A stretch of 64,000 bases of DNA from Pectinophora gossypiella (taxonomy: Eukaryota > Arthropoda > Insecta > Lepidoptera > Gelechiidae): contig NC_065424.1 of assembly GCF_024362695.1 (NCBI RefSeq), positions 10,147,840 to 10,211,839 of the forward strand, given 5' to 3'. Below the pieces are notes generated by a model, which did not search any database, was not told the origin of the DNA, and was given only the letters and a program-made list of their open reading frames with translations. Positions 32,455-43,908 of this stretch are shown one piece after another; the first letter of the stretch is position 1, and the number at the start of each line of letters is the position of its first letter. Both the position numbers and the translations under genes were made by a program.

Positions 32455-33060
32455 GATATGTTGGATTGGATTGGAAGATTGGACATGTAATAAGACACAA
32501 CGAATTTATTAAAAACATCATAGAAGGGAAGCTACAAGGAAAGAGAGGAAAGGTAAGACCAAGAAGAGCTAACATGGAACAGATTAAAGAGAAGGTGAAT
32601 GTCGTGTCTTATAAAGAAATGAAAGAATTGGCCTTTGAGAGACAAGAATGGAAAACAGCCTCCGTGGTTTAGTGGTTAGAGCGTTAGGCTCACGATCTGG
32701 AGGTCCGGGTTCGATTCCCGATGGGGGCATTGTCGAAATCACTTTGTGAGATTGTCGTTTGTTTGATAAGGACTTTCCAGGCTTAATCACCTGATTGTCC
32801 GAAAAAGTAAGATGATTCCGTGCTTCGGAGGGCACGTTAAGCCGTTGGTCCCGGCTATTAGCCGTAAAAACACCTCCACCAACCCGCAGTGGAGCAGCGT
32901 GGTGGAGTATGCTCCATACACCCTCCGGTTGATTGAGGGGAGGCCTGTGCCCAACAGTGGGACGTATATAGGCTGTTTATGTATGTATGTATGTAGATAA
33001 GAATGGAGGATCCTACAATTAGCAATGACGATGAAGTTGTTTTCATTCATTTCTGATTAT
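32455..33060 (+). pseudogene. LINE ORF2 C-terminus, split by SINE-F
   Basis: The open frame reads GHVIRHNEFIKNIIEGKLQG, RGKVRPRRANMEQIKEKVNV and YKEMKELAFERQEW, a common C-terminal block of a lepidopteran LINE ORF2. After the SINE-F it resumes RQEWRILQLAMTMKLF and stops near 33060. A (CAAGAA)n run with a LINE 3' end on the other strand lies just upstream (32338-32450). Confidence 0.75.
32653..32994 (+). mobile_element. SINE-F in a LINE, with 13-bp TSD
   Basis: Full-length copy, central domain 32820-32854. Flanked by AGACAAGAATGGA / AGATAAGAATGGA (32640-32652, 32995-33007). Confidence 0.9.
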
Positions 33061-33244
33061 TAAAATTTCTATGCATTACAGTGTATTTGATTTGATCATT
33101 GCGCGATATCATATGACTTCCAACATTTGTCCCTTGTTAATAGCAATAAGCCCGTCCCCTATTACATAACACATTCTCCGAACAGGACTATACCTTGGAG
33201 AAAGAAAATTATTTTTTCTGTTAAGAATGCCATAATACAAACTT

Positions 33245-33539
33245 CATCATCATCATGATCGGCCCATTAACGTCCCCACTGCTGGGGCACGAGCCTTCCC
33301 TATGGATGGATAGGGAGATCGGGCCTTAAACCATCACGCGGGCCCAGTGCGGATTGATGGTTATTAATGACTGCTAATGCAGCCAGGACCAACGGCTTAA
33401 CGTGCCTTCCGAAGCACGGAGGAGCTCGAGATGAAAACTTTTTTTTTGTGGTTACCCATCCTATGACCGGCCTTTGCGATTTGCTTAACTTCAACAATCG
33501 CAGACCGAGCGCGTTTACCGCTGCGCCACCGAGCTCCTC
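33245..33539 (-). mobile_element. SINE-5S copy, full length
   Basis: Antisense full-length copy with a perfect 11-bp target duplication AATACAAACTT (33234-33244, 33540-33550). It has a small deletion in the 5S-like region (GGCCTTTGCGATTTGCTTAAC). Confidence 0.9.
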
Positions 33540-33585
33540 AATACAAACTTAAACATAACAAAAAGGCATGAATAAATAATCAACA

Positions 33586-33884
33586 ACCATCATCTCCCTA
33601 GCATTATCCCGTTTTTCACAGAGTCCGCTTACCTAACCTGAAGATTTGACAGGTCCGGTTTTTTACAGAAGCGACTGCCTGTCTGACCTTCCAACCCGCG
33701 AAGGGAAAACTAGCCCAATACAGGTTAAGTCACATACCTCTGTGGGGAGCAAGTGATAATCATTTATGGTCCAAACATGAATTCCAAAATAAATTCTGCA
33801 GTTATTGGTATAGGCCTGTGCTGGGTTCGAATCTGCGACCTCAAAGTGAGAGGCAAACGTTCTACCAACTGAGCTACTACGGCT
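33586..33884 (-). repeat. SINE-B, full length with a deletion
   Basis: Antisense from ATCATCTCCCTAGCATTATC to CCAACTGAGCTACTACGGCT. The stretch between CATACCTCTG and GCAAGTGATAATC is shortened. Confidence 0.8.
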
Positions 33885-33971
33885 CCCCGGCAGTAATTAT
33901 TCAAGAATACCTGCACATTTACTGTTAATAACATTAAGGTGTGGAGGACGACCCGCGCAGGCCGCAGCGCT

Positions 33972-34132
33972 GGGTCCTGTTTAATAAAACTTACAATTGT
34001 AAATTACAATGACAATTTGATGTACATTGCGGAGTTTGTGATCACAAATATTTTGCAGTTTCATATTAGCTACGTAATGAACATCAAATTGTCGTTGTAA
34101 TTTACAATTGTAAGTTTTATAAAACAGGCCCC
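33972..34132. mobile_element. palindromic MITE, 161 bp
   Basis: Arms of about 52 bp: CCTGTTTAATAAAACTTACA and ATTGTAAATTACAATGAC on the left, with complements on the right, ending AAAACAGGCCCC. Confidence 0.75.
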
Positions 34133-34590
34133 AGGTCTTACGGGAGATGTTTTCCAGTGACGGATTGCAACCAACATACTTTGAACCTACACACTGGTCA
34201 AGTGGTCGCCAAATTCCCAAAACGCAGTTATTAATATTAAAAAATGATGTCACGGTCATTTTTATTTTGGCTCAAAAGTTGTTTCGAAGAAAGCGAACGA
34301 AAGCAAGAGCAGTCGCTTGCGCATCCTGGATCCGGCTTGTATGACACGACGCCGACATGGGCGTGTGTCACACCGTTATTATACAGTGGCTTTTGAGACA
34401 CCCCGGACACTTCATACAAAAAAAAACTCGTTTTGCACAGACAGCACACACTGATGTTATCGTACATGCAAATTTTTGTGTGTGAAATCAGACGCCCATA
34501 CTAATGAAGACAGTAACACCGAGCGGGGTGAGGTAAACCTAGCTCAGCCGCTGGTGGGGAGCGGAGAGTTACAGTTCTATACCTGATATC

Positions 34591-35329
34591 TAGATCTAGA
34601 CTTGTTTTGTTCCAAAGTATCCATGATGCGACAAAAAATTGCGAAAACTTTCTTTGAGACACAAGTGACTTATTAGCCCTGACTTTTTAGCCCTAGTTTG
34701 AGAACGTCAAGTGTTTGTACCTACCTTACTTAACCTGCTTTAACTTACTTACTTAATTCTTGATTCTTATGATTGTAAAAGGTTAAATAACTTAGCCACT
34801 ATTAGGTGGAGACTTGTAATTAGCCTTTAGTTATTGTCTGGCTATTATGTTAGAAAATGTATATGGCCGTAAGTCTTCCTCAAAATAAATAAATTAAATA
34901 AATATCTGCTTGATTATAATAATATTAAGTATCTAAATAATTTCTTAATAAGGTCGATTTTTGTTTTATTAAGTTGCAAATTTCTGATGATGTCATCAGA
35001 AGAATTCTTTAAGTAATAAAATTAAAATAAAACAAATATTTAAGGCCTATGATCGTTACCTATCAAAAAAAGATTTCACTTAATGAATGGTACGGTGCGC
35101 GAGACCGACTCGCACTTGGCATTTTTAACTTTTCAATAAGTTCAACCATGAACCTCTTCACAATCATTGCACCACGTTGTGACACTCGGCCATCATAACG
35201 GGTTTTTATCTGACTCACCCCTTCAAAGTGGGACACGGCTTTCCTCCAAAACTTGACCAGAAAATCTCCAGCGGATCTTAGAATACATTGCGTAAATCAT
35301 TATCATTGAATGATGACGTTTCGGAGGTA
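34591..35329. other. no recognised gene
   Basis: Between two O repeats; ATAAATAAATTAAATAAAT near 34883 may be a LINE tail. Confidence 0.45.
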
Positions 35330-35499
35330 TGTGACCTAACTTCTAGGTTCACCCGGTCACTTCATACAAATTACCTCATTTTACGCATCTGTGTGTGTGA
35401 CGTCTGACGTCCATACGATAAGACCGAGGGGCATAAGCCGCTGGTGGAAAGCGGAGAGTTGTAATATTCCTTATACTATGCTCTAAGCTGCGCGGTGCT

Positions 35500-35620
35500 G
35501 GCGGGGCTGGCTTCCCTTCGCGGGTTGGAAGGTCAGACAGGCAGTCGCTTTTGTAAAAAAACCGGACATGTCAAATCTTGAGGTTATTAAACGGACCCTG
35601 TATAACACGAGATATTATTT
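35500..35620 (+). repeat. SINE-B 3' fragment
   Basis: CCCTTCGCGGGTTGGAAGGT and GACAGGCAGTCGCTTTTG to CACGAGAT. Confidence 0.7.
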
Positions 35621-35624
35621 TTTT

Positions 35625-35708
35625 ATGACGTGACTTATTGTAGATTTGCCGCAGATGGCATTAATTACTTGGCCGGACAAATGGGGAGCGCTAAAGGCTC
35701 TCACCCCA
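35625..35708 (-). repeat. LINE-C 3' end
   Basis: GACGTGACTTATTGTAGATT to GCGCTAAAGGCTCTCACCCC. Confidence 0.75.
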
Positions 35709-36069
35709 TAACGCATACGTCATTACATAACGCTATGGATATATTATTATCATGGAATGATTCTTTTGATGACTCATCGAGAGAGTATTAGAGAAATATT
35801 GGCAATTGTTACGACATAAAAAAATGTGTGTAGAATAATGCACTTGTCGTAAATATTTATGACTAATTTGTGTATGATCTGAGACAAGAAGAATAATATC
35901 ATTTGCCAAGTTGCCAACGGTTATGAAAATCGACTGTAACAGTGATAAAAATGTATGTAAGTCATTAAAATTTGTCGTAATCGTTTGCAACTTCAGCTGA
36001 AGCCTCTGTTAATTTTATTTGATTGTTTCTAAGTACTTCTGTTATTTGATAACTATGCTTCTCATTTTG

Positions 36070-36310
36070 ACTAAGAGACTTCTTCTTCTGGTTGTAAGGT
36101 GGATGACCAACTTCAGCAACCACGGTGTCAAAGTTATTAATGAGATAAAGACACCTTAACATGGCCCATGTAATAAAGGAAGGATAACCTAGTATTAGTA
36201 TCAGTAAGTTACTAACACTTACTCTGATGTAAGTACGTAGCCATGTCAGGGGCCTTTGGCGGATCTATAATAACCCTGACACCAGGGTTGACGAGATTGG
36301 TCATCGTAAT
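36070..36310. repeat. old SINE-A pieces, inverted
   Basis: A strongly diverged minus-strand 3' end (CTTCTTCTGGTTGTAAGG) lies next to a plus-strand 3' piece (CCATGTCAGGGGCCTTTGGC). Confidence 0.6.
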
Positions 36311-36481
36311 CTGAAACTAAGTATTTAGATAGATCATACATAAAATACTTTAACTTTCTTTTTTTTCATTTTGTCCTTTTCTCTTATCTACTTCTTTTTA
36401 TTTAGTGTGTATATGTAAATTTAGACGTTAAATAATCGAATTAAGTTCTCATATTTAGTCTCTTTACGTCGCAAAACATGC

Positions 36482-36700
36482 TTACGTACATAAACTCACG
36501 ACTATTGCTCGACGGGATAAGCAGACGATATGGAATTCTATTTGCTTCGATCCTGACACATTTCCCTTGCTTCGTCCACGTTCATCGATCGTTTCATACA
36601 CGCACGCCGGTTCAGAGTAGATCGTACTGAACCTTTTCTAGCATCTCCAATTTGGTGAATGTACGTCCTTCTAGGTCTTCCTCTGCCAGCCCTACATCGG
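36482..36700 (-). pseudogene. LINE ORF2 C-terminus
   Basis: On the minus strand GRGRPRRTYIHQIGDARKGS, STLNRRACMKRSMNVDEARE and MCQDRSK are read, followed by a stop where other copies have Trp, then SSAYP and the TATG-type 3' end. It is a recognisable LINE C-terminal block. Similar 3' ends, without the ORF, occur at 29243-29415. Confidence 0.75.
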
Positions 36701-36934
36701 AAAACATCGTCTTTGTTATTAAGACCCTCTTCATTTAATTGAGAATTCTAGTTTTATTCCTTTGGGAAATTCTGAGGATTGCTCGCGAAATTCATTTGCA
36801 TATTGGAAGTGTAGTGTTTAATTCCTTTCAAATGGATTTGAATAGTTTAGACTGTAAATTATAGAGAGATGCAGTTTCTTGATACTAGTAAAAAAAAGGG
36901 AAATACTCGAGCTATCTTCTAGCACAGCTTGGAC

Positions 36935-37165
36935 ACTACGTCATAGAATAAGGAACAATACTACGTATAGAAGGGCAACTCTCCGCTCCCCACCAGCGTC
37001 TGAGCTAGGTTTACCTCACCCCCCCCCCTCGAACATAGATTAGATTTGAATCGTACGGCGTTAGACGTCACACACACAGATGCGCGTGTACGATAACGTC
37101 AATGTGTAGTGTCTGTGTAAAACGAGGTTGTTTGTATGAAGTGTCCGGCTGTGACTCCGTATAAA
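36935..37165 (-). repeat. repeat O
   Basis: GAATAAGGAACAATACTACG, CTCTCCGCTCCCCACCAGC and CGATAACGTCAATGTGTAG, then TTTGTATGAAGTGTCCGG. Other copies: 34375-34590, 35330-35490, 40655-40880, 43440-43585, 50335-50535. No ORF; class unknown. Confidence 0.6.
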
Positions 37166-37574
37166 AATGTTATTCTTACCATGTGCCACCATACCTCGGG
37201 CGTGCGAGTGAGACATACTCTCCCCCCCACCCCTCACCCCTAGCATTATCCCGTTTTTCACTGTGTCCGCTTACCACACACGCGTGGTCGCTAATGACAC
37301 ACACTTGTCAAATTAATAAATTTGGCAAAATCTATGTACCATGATCATCATTAATTAATTCAGAATAATTTTATTAAGCGTTATTATCATAGACAAACTT
37401 GTTGAAGGTCAACTTAACATTTTTGAATTAACGTCTTTTCGCAAAACGAGAAGAAATGACAAGAAACTGCAACAGCAACACATCTTTTAAATCAATATAG
37501 GTATACACAAGTTATTTGATAACTAGAGTAACACATTTAATACCAGGCTTCTCCCTAGCATTATTCTCGGGGGC

Positions 37575-38045
37575 TAAAGTCACTTATAAGCAATTCATCT
37601 AAAAAACAATATTGAAATTTGACATTTGAGCATATAAAATTAAGTGCGCAATGACAAGAAATGTCAAATAGTAATATTGCATTTTTAGATAAATTGTGCC
37701 ACCAATTGTGAGGAGCTCGGTGGCGCAGCGGTAAACGCGCTCGGTGTGCGATTGTAGAAGTTAAGCAACTTTCGCAAAGGCCGGTCATAGGATGGGTGAC
37801 CACAAAAAAAAGTTTTCATGTCGAGCTCCTCCGTGCTTCGGATGGCACGTTAAGCCGTTGGTCCCGGCTGCATTAGCAGTCGTTAATAACCATCAATCCG
37901 CACTGGGCCCGCGCCGCGTGATGGTTTAAGGCCCGATCTCCCTATCCATCTATAGGGAAGGCCCGTGCCCCAGCAGTGGTGACGTTGATGGGCTGATGAT
38001 GATGATGATGAGATAAATTGCTTCGATGTGGTCTTTTTAACCCCC
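37575..38045. mobile_element. MITE-D copy 4, split by SINE-5S
   Basis: The left arm and most of the right arm are at 37575-37696. The last part (AGATAAATTGCTTCGATGTG) is at 38011-38045. The gap is a SINE-5S insertion flanked by a 10-bp duplication AGATAAATTG. This copy is not in LINE-C. Confidence 0.8.
37697..38010 (+). mobile_element. SINE-5S copy in MITE-D
   Basis: Full-length copy with head GAGCTCGGTGGCGCAGCGGT, 5S-like AAGTTAAGCAACTTTCGCAA and GGATGGGTGACCAC, the shared central domain, and a (GAT)n end. Perfect 10-bp target duplication AGATAAATTG (37687-37696, 38011-38020). Sixteen extra bases precede the canonical start. Confidence 0.9.
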
Positions 38046-38135
38046 CTGTTTTTTGCAGGGACCGCTTACCAAACCTACAAATTTGACAAATCCGGTTTTT
38101 TACAGATGCGACTGCCTGTCTGATTTTCCAACTCC
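38046..38135 (-). repeat. SINE-B 3' fragment
   Basis: GGGACCGCTTACCAAACC to GACTGCCTGTCTGATTTTCC, right after MITE-D. Confidence 0.65.
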
Positions 38136-38258
38136 CTTACTTGTTTACGTAGACTAAAGAGAGCCTTATCAGGGTGTGAGGTAGAGATATAACGCTGGTC
38201 ATCCACCTTCCTGCCCAAACGATATAAGAAGCAGAAGAATTAGTCTTTTAACGACTTG

Positions 38259-38574
38259 GTTTAACGGCCTCCGTGGTTCAGTGATTAAGCGTTGTGAATC
38301 CCGGTGGGGACAAATCAGAAGAATCACTTTGTGATCCCTAGTTTGGTTAGGACATTACAGGCTGATCACCTCATCAAAAATCACCTGTCCAAAAAGTAAA
38401 AAGATCCGTGCTTCGGAAGGCACGTTAAGCCGTTGGTCCCGGTTATTACTTACTAATGTAACTACGTAGTCGTTACATGAGTCATGACAGAGGCCTATGG
38501 CGGCTCAGTAATAACCCTGTCACCAGGGTTGATGGGGTTGGTAATTCACCTCACAATCCACACGACAGAAGAAG
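38259..38574 (+). mobile_element. SINE-A lacking its B box, with TSD
   Basis: Starts GGCCTCCGTGGTTCAGTG and jumps from TTAAGCGTTG to TGAATCCCGGTGGGG, so the anticodon-arm and B-box part is deleted. The rest is intact. Duplication AACGACTTG (38250-38258, 38575-38583). Confidence 0.8.
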
Positions 38575-38583
38575 AACGACTTG

Positions 38584-39337
38584 TTACACTGGTGACCCCT
38601 ACAGGACTTTAGGGCGTGATGTCTGTCTAGTTCTAATAAGAATAATCGCTCTTATATATTTCGTGGTCTTAATCTATTGTAAAAATAATCTTCCTCACTA
38701 TACTATGACAATAACACGAAGCGTTTTGTCAAACGCCCAAATCCGCATTTACATTCGACTCGTGCGCCGAACGCCCCTCCACCGCGAGCACACTTTCACT
38801 TTCCGTTGTAGGGCAACCTGGTTGCTATGCCACCTACTCATCGACCGTACACACTTCAAGCTAAATTCTACTTTAGACAGGCTTTAAGTAAAACTAGTTT
38901 TGTCTGAAAGAAAAGTTTCGTTTAGAACCGTGTCTCTTTGAGAATCGTAGATGACTAAAGACGAAAGTGTGTCGTCGTCAGTTGAGGAATCTTGGTACTT
39001 TTTCTGTTGTGCTTTAAGGATAGTTTTGCTTGAAATCTAGTTGGTCTTGAGACCCTTTCGTTTATGGAGTCCTGGTAGGTTCCGCCTGGAGATTCAGAGC
39101 TTTATGATGGATCCAAGTTAGTTATGAAATCACTTTGACACGATCTCTGTATGGGTTTGGTCTTTAACTTTAAATGGTCGTGGAACATTTTTGCGAGCCT
39201 TAAACGGAGCGGGTTAGAAAGTAAGGAATTGGTTCGCCATGTTTACATCTTTTTACGCTTTGTTTAGAAATTTATACAGACTCACTCTAGTAGGCATAAT
39301 TTCATAATAAACTATTTCTATTCTATTCTATTCTAGG
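38584..39337 (+). repeat. probable LINE 3' end with (TTCTA)n tail
   Basis: No ORF that I recognise. The end CATAATAAACTATTTC plus TTCTA repeats (39312-39337) suggests a LINE 3' UTR. The 5' limit is the SINE-A duplication at 38583. Confidence 0.4.
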
Positions 39338-39434
39338 CAGAGCTAAAGGTCACCAGAAGAAAATTTGCCCAACTTGGTATTGAAGACCTAGGATGGATAA
39401 GTGTTCACAACCTTCTATGTAGCTGTCATCTTTT

Positions 39435-40392
39435 TTTTTATATAAAAACTTGTAAAATATAAGTGATAATGCTACCAATAAATCGTGGTTTTCTTTCATC
39501 GTGTTTCCACCACATACCAGCCCTTCATCCCAACAGAAGTTGTACAATGAGATCCAATGAGTTCAGTGGTTAAGCGTTGGGCTCACGATCCGGAGGTCCT
39601 GGGTTCTATTCCCGATGGTCCCTAGTTTGGTTATGTCATTACAGGCTGATCACTTGATTGTCCGAAAGTAAGATGATCCGTGCTTCGGAAGGCGCGTTAA
39701 GCCGCTGGTCCCGGTTACTACTTACTGATGTAAGTAAGTAGTCATTACATGAGCCACGTCAGGGGCCTTTGGCGGCTCAATAGTAACCTTCACACCAGGG
39801 TTGATGGGGTTGGTACTCCACATCACAACCCACGCGACAGAAGAAGATGAACCTATGGTAAGTACATAACTATAAAAGGAGTAACGCAATATTTCGCAAT
39901 AAAACCGATCCCTTAAAAAATACCTTCTAGCTAAAAGTACGAAAAACCTCAAACCTAAAAACTGAAATTAATAGTCAGTCAACACTTCCCAGCGAAATTA
40001 ATTGCACACATGCTGTCTCTGTCTAACATATACTTTGCACAACAATGAGAAAGGGACAGGGATAACAAGAAATTGGTTCGTAGGTCACACAATGAGCCAA
40101 TGCGAGCGATCTCGTGGGATTGTTCCCAGTGAGTTGGTTAAAGAATTTCTATTAAGTTTATGGGCCCCTGGTACTTCTGTGCCGTATGAGTGCGGTGAGT
40201 GCGAATTTACATACATACACACATAAGTATAGTCACGACAGTTATCCCTAATGGAGTGGCCAGAGTCACATTTTTTTTTGTAACCATGTACAACTTCTGT
40301 TGGGCTGAAGGGCCGAGGTGTGGTAGAAACGATGAAAGAAAACCACGATTTATAAATCACTTATATTTTGTAAGTTTTAAAAATACAATGCG
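39435..40392. repeat. inverted repeat pair, 110-bp arms
   Basis: 39435-39548 (CGTGGTTTTCTTTCATCGTG, CATCCCAACAGAAGTTGTAC) is the reverse complement of 40284-40392 (GTACAACTTCTGTTGGGCTG, GATGAAAGAAAACCACG). A SINE-A lies in between. Confidence 0.7.
39552..39846 (+). repeat. SINE-A, near full length
   Basis: GAGTTCAGTGGTTAAGCGTT, a B box changed to GGTTCTATTCCC, a deletion before CCCTAGTTTGG, an intact central domain and end GACAGAAGAAGATG. Confidence 0.8.
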
Positions 40393-40467
40393 AAGTTAGT
40401 GACATTGTAACGAATACTAAAATGGATGATTCCGATCATGATTCTGAGTTAATATCACGTGGAAATC

Positions 40468-40655
40468 TTTTCTTCTGTCGTGTGGGTTGTGAGGTGGATT
40501 ACCAACCTCAGCAACCATGGTGTCAGGGTTATGATGGAGCCGCCAAAGGCCCCTGACATGGCTCATGTAACGATTACTCACTTACATCAGTAGTAGTAAC
40601 CGGGACCAACGGCTTTAAGTGTCTTCCGAAGCACGGATCATCTTAGTATCAGAAA
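40468..40655 (-). repeat. SINE-A 3' half
   Basis: Antisense TTCTTCTGTCGTGTGGGTTG to GAAGCACGGATCATCTTAG; the head is replaced by repeat O. Confidence 0.75.
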
Positions 40656-41077
40656 TAATGCTAAGTATAGAACGGCAACTCTCCGCTCCTCACCAGCAGC
40701 TGAGCTAGGTTTACCTCACCCCCTCTTGGACATAGTTTAGTCTTCTATCGTAAGGCGTCTAACGTCAAACAAAGATGCGCGTTAACGATAACGTCAACGT
40801 GTATTCTCTGTGGAAAATGAGACTTTTTGTATGAAGTGTCTGGGGAGACAGCGGTCAAACACATAACCCTCCTTTTTGCTTCGCCCCTGTCGGGTAACAA
40901 ACGACCGGGTAATCTATAAAATTCCAATTTGCATACATTTACATTACTAATTGAAGACAAACAATGAAATTATGTACCTAAAGCAATCAATTGCTATACT
41001 CAACAAGAGGAAGTGATCAATTAAATTAGTACCTATTTATGGATGACGTTAAAAATCATCACGTAAAATCGACATAG

Positions 41078-41150
41078 CATCACGCCTGTACTCCCGAAGG
41101 GGTAGGCAGAGGTGCAAAGTACACCCACTCAGCGCCAGCTATGTTTAAGT
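41078..41150 (-). repeat. repeat Y
   Basis: CCGAAGGGGTAGGCAGAGGT and CAGCGCCAGCTATGT; also at 8447-8505 and 54592-54652. Confidence 0.6.
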
Positions 41151-41189
41151 ATCTTTAGTTGGGCTCTTGGGCCGAGCTTATTTCAATTA

Positions 41190-41293
41190 ACCGGGGACAA
41201 GTCCTGAAAACCCCGTGATACTACTTATTGATTTCCGTGTGGTTTCTGTCCTGTGTTAAATAATAAATGTTTCTTTCTTTCTTTCTTTCTTTT
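41190..41293 (+). repeat. LINE-L 3' end
   Basis: GATTTCCGTGTGGTTTCTGT, AATAATAAATG and (TTTC)n. Confidence 0.7.
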
Positions 41294-41348
41294 CTTGATA
41301 TCAATTATCTATGATTCAAACATGAATTCAACCTTTTAAAGTCAAATT

Positions 41349-41639
41349 AACGTTGGGCTCACGATCCGAAGGTCCCGGGTTCAAATCCCGGTGGGGACAT
41401 ATCACAAACATCACTTTGTGATCCCTAGTTTGGTTAGGACATTACAGGCTGATCACTTGATTGTCCGAAAGTAAGATGATCCGTGCTTCGGAAGGCACGT
41501 TAAGCTGTTGGTCCCGGTTACTACTTACTGATGTAAGTAGTCGTTACATGAGCAATATCAGGGGCCTTTGGCGGCTCAATAGTAACCCTGATACCAGGGT
41601 TGACGGGGTTGGTAATTCACCTCACAACCCACACGATAG
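41349..41639 (+). mobile_element. SINE-A, 5'-truncated, with 10-bp TSD
   Basis: Begins inside the head at AACGTTGGGCTCACG, keeps the B box, central domain and GATAGA end. It is flanked by perfect AAGTCAAATT (41339-41348, 41640-41649). Confidence 0.85.
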
Positions 41640-41857
41640 AAGTCAAATTCTGTGGTTTATAGTTAGAGACGGGATAGGAACCTGTGACAAGGCGATGGCA
41701 TGCGTTCTCCGAACAAGGTTATCATGGAAACCAAACAGGAATCTAATCGATAGCCCTACTTCTCAGGTAAATAACACCTATTTTCATATCTTCCGTGCAT
41801 TGTTAGTGATGTAACCAAGAGGCCATTCGTTTCATCACAGTTTTATCGTAGTCTCAA

Positions 41858-42209
41858 CCATGGTATAAGAAAACCAGGTATGCTCAAAAGTGACAGCTAA
41901 CATTTCAAAGTTAGCCCAGCTGACGTGTTGCCATTTCGTAAAAAATAAATTACCCACGTCCCATGTTTTTAATTTTGTACTTCTAGTAAAAGAATTACGC
42001 ACAGTTTTAATGATTTTTATATATGTGAAAAATAGTAGTCATTAAATACCTTAGTCAGTACTTAATTCTCTTAATTATCAATAATAAAATTTACGTCCTT
42101 GGAATGTTGGAGATCTATACCAATTTAATGGTAACACTTACGTCATCAAGGTCTAGCAACGGCGGCTTGTCACAGGATTGAGCATACCTGGTCTTTTTAT
42201 ACCATGGTC
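41858..42209. mobile_element. palindromic MITE, 352 bp
   Basis: Left ACCATGGTATAAGAAAACC and AGGTATGCTC; right GAGCATACCTGGTCTTTTTA and TACCATGGT. Arms are about 40 bp, with no ORF in the interior. Seen once in this window. Confidence 0.7.
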
Positions 42210-42331
42210 TAAACCAAGGATCGGAATGATGAGCAATTGCTGAGGTACAGTAATTAAGCCCAGATAAATTGTATCCCATAACATATACAGCATCCGCGGT
42301 CTAGTGCTTAGAGCCTTTGGCTTACGATTAG

Positions 42332-42417
42332 GGAATGCAACCTCGACTTGAGATCGGAAAGTTGCTTAACTTCAACAATCGCAGACCGAGCGCGTTTACC
42401 GCTGCGCCACCGAGCTC
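42332..42417 (-). repeat. SINE-5S head only, with target duplication
   Basis: Antisense head of SINE-5S (GTTGCTTAACTTCAACAATC through CACCGAGCTC) preceded by 26 bp of other sequence. It is flanked by a perfect 11-bp repeat CTTACGATTAG (42321-42331, 42418-42428). The body and tail are missing, which is unusual for a 3'-primed retroposon. It sits in an old SINE-F head (42290-42331). Confidence 0.75.
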
Positions 42418-42429
42418 CTTACGATTAGT

Positions 42430-43335
42430 TTTCAAAAACAATGGCTATTAGCGCTTATAAACTTCAGATAGTCTTTACCAACTTCATAAATCAAAACCAA
42501 CAGACGCACGGCGAAAAAACCCTCTAATTTCCCTTTGAAAAAAAAAAGTAACGACCAATTTGAATGCATTTCCTAAAAAAAGTATCATCTTTTATTCATT
42601 TTCATCCGAAGCCCTGGAGGCACGGGATGGGACGCGGGCATTCCACTGTCGCTTTCCAAGCTTTCTTCCGACTCACCTTGAGGTTTGGCACAAGGAATGA
42701 CGTGGAGATGACTTTAGTACTTTTTTGTTTCAAAAGGAAATTACTTTTTAAAAAAAAAATGTTTGCCGATTTGTACATAACTGCTTTTATACATGTAAAA
42801 TCACATAAAACCCATTTTTTTAGGTCCTTATTACCTGTATTCAAATCTTTATGCTATCAGATAAATACAGAAAAAAAATAGATTATTCATGCACTAGTTT
42901 TAGGAAAAAATTTTTAGTTTTAAATAAATAAAACTCTTCCATGTACTATAACTATATTATATTATTATAAGTACTTAGTGCGTTTTATCGTATAAATTTA
43001 CATCCGTGAAACATTTTTAGACAGAATTAAAATAGAAATTAATTTATTTTTTTCTAAAAAGGTATATAAATATTGCACCTTCCACTAAACACTATTCTAT
43101 CATTATGAGTTTATGAAATTCAAGTACCTAAGATGAATTATGGTTTTAAAATTAAAATAAATAAAGTTGTCAAATATTTTTCAAACACTAACTCCCGGTC
43201 GACTCCACGCCATCCGGTTCCCGAAAAGTGAACGAACGAAACGCCTTACTTTCACCGAGGTGAAGGACCGGTCCTTGCACTGGCTGTTGACTGACAGGTT
43301 ATATAGACAAATGAGGGAAGACAGTCAGATGAGAA
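42430..43335. other. AT-rich quiet stretch
   Basis: Opposite-strand ORFs at 42564-42881 and 42602-42844 overlap. A CTCAAG|GTGAGT donor-like site is on the minus strand near 42680, but no acceptor could be matched to it. Confidence 0.45.
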
Positions 43336-43339
43336 TACA

Positions 43340-43405
43340 TAAACATAAACAGCCTATATACGCCCCACTGCTGGGCACAGGCCTCCCCTCAATCAATCGG
43401 AGGAG
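43340..43405 (-). repeat. SINE-F 3' fragment
   Basis: CCCACTGCTGGGCACAGGCC with CATAAACAGCCTATATACG. Confidence 0.7.
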
Positions 43406-43582
43406 TTTGGGTTTTCAGGGCTCCCCTACCAATATCTGTCCCACTCGAGTACTAAACATTGACGTTATCGTACACGCGCATCTGTGTGTGTAACGTCTGA
43501 ATCGCCTATACGATTGAAGAGTGAAGTAAGACCGAGGGGGTGAGGTAAACCTAGCTCAGCGCTGGTAGGGAACGGAGAGAGT

Positions 43583-43908
43583 CTTCTTCTATCGTGTGGG
43601 TTGTGAGGCGGAGTACCAACCTCATCAACCCTGGTGTCAGGGTTACTATTGAGCCGCCAAAGGCCCCTGACATGGCTCATGTAACGATTACTTACTTAAT
43701 ACATCAGTAAGTAGTAACCAGGACCAATGGCTTAACGTGCCTTCCGAAGCACGGATCATCTTACTTTCGGACAATGCGGTGATCAGCCAGTAATGTCCTA
43801 ACCAAACTAGGGACCACAAAGTAATTTTTGTGATATATCCCCACCGGGAATCGAACGCGAAACCTCCAGATCGTGAGCCTAACGCTTAACCACTGGACCA
43901 CGGAGGTC
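43583..43908 (-). repeat. SINE-A, full length
   Basis: Antisense, from TCTTCTTCTATCGTGTGG to CCACTGGACCACGGAGG; all blocks are present with mild divergence. Confidence 0.85.

Noticed and set aside
38477..38887. Recurring ORFs starting MSHVRGLWRLN or similar (also 306, 16717, 24962, 41461, 43465)
   Set aside because: These are translations of the SINE-A 3' half (CATGTCAGGGGCCTTTGGCG) and are not proteins.
42602..42844. Exon on the minus strand with CTCAAG|GTGAGT donor
   Set aside because: The donor is good, but no convincing acceptor or protein similarity upstream; chance occurrence is likely.
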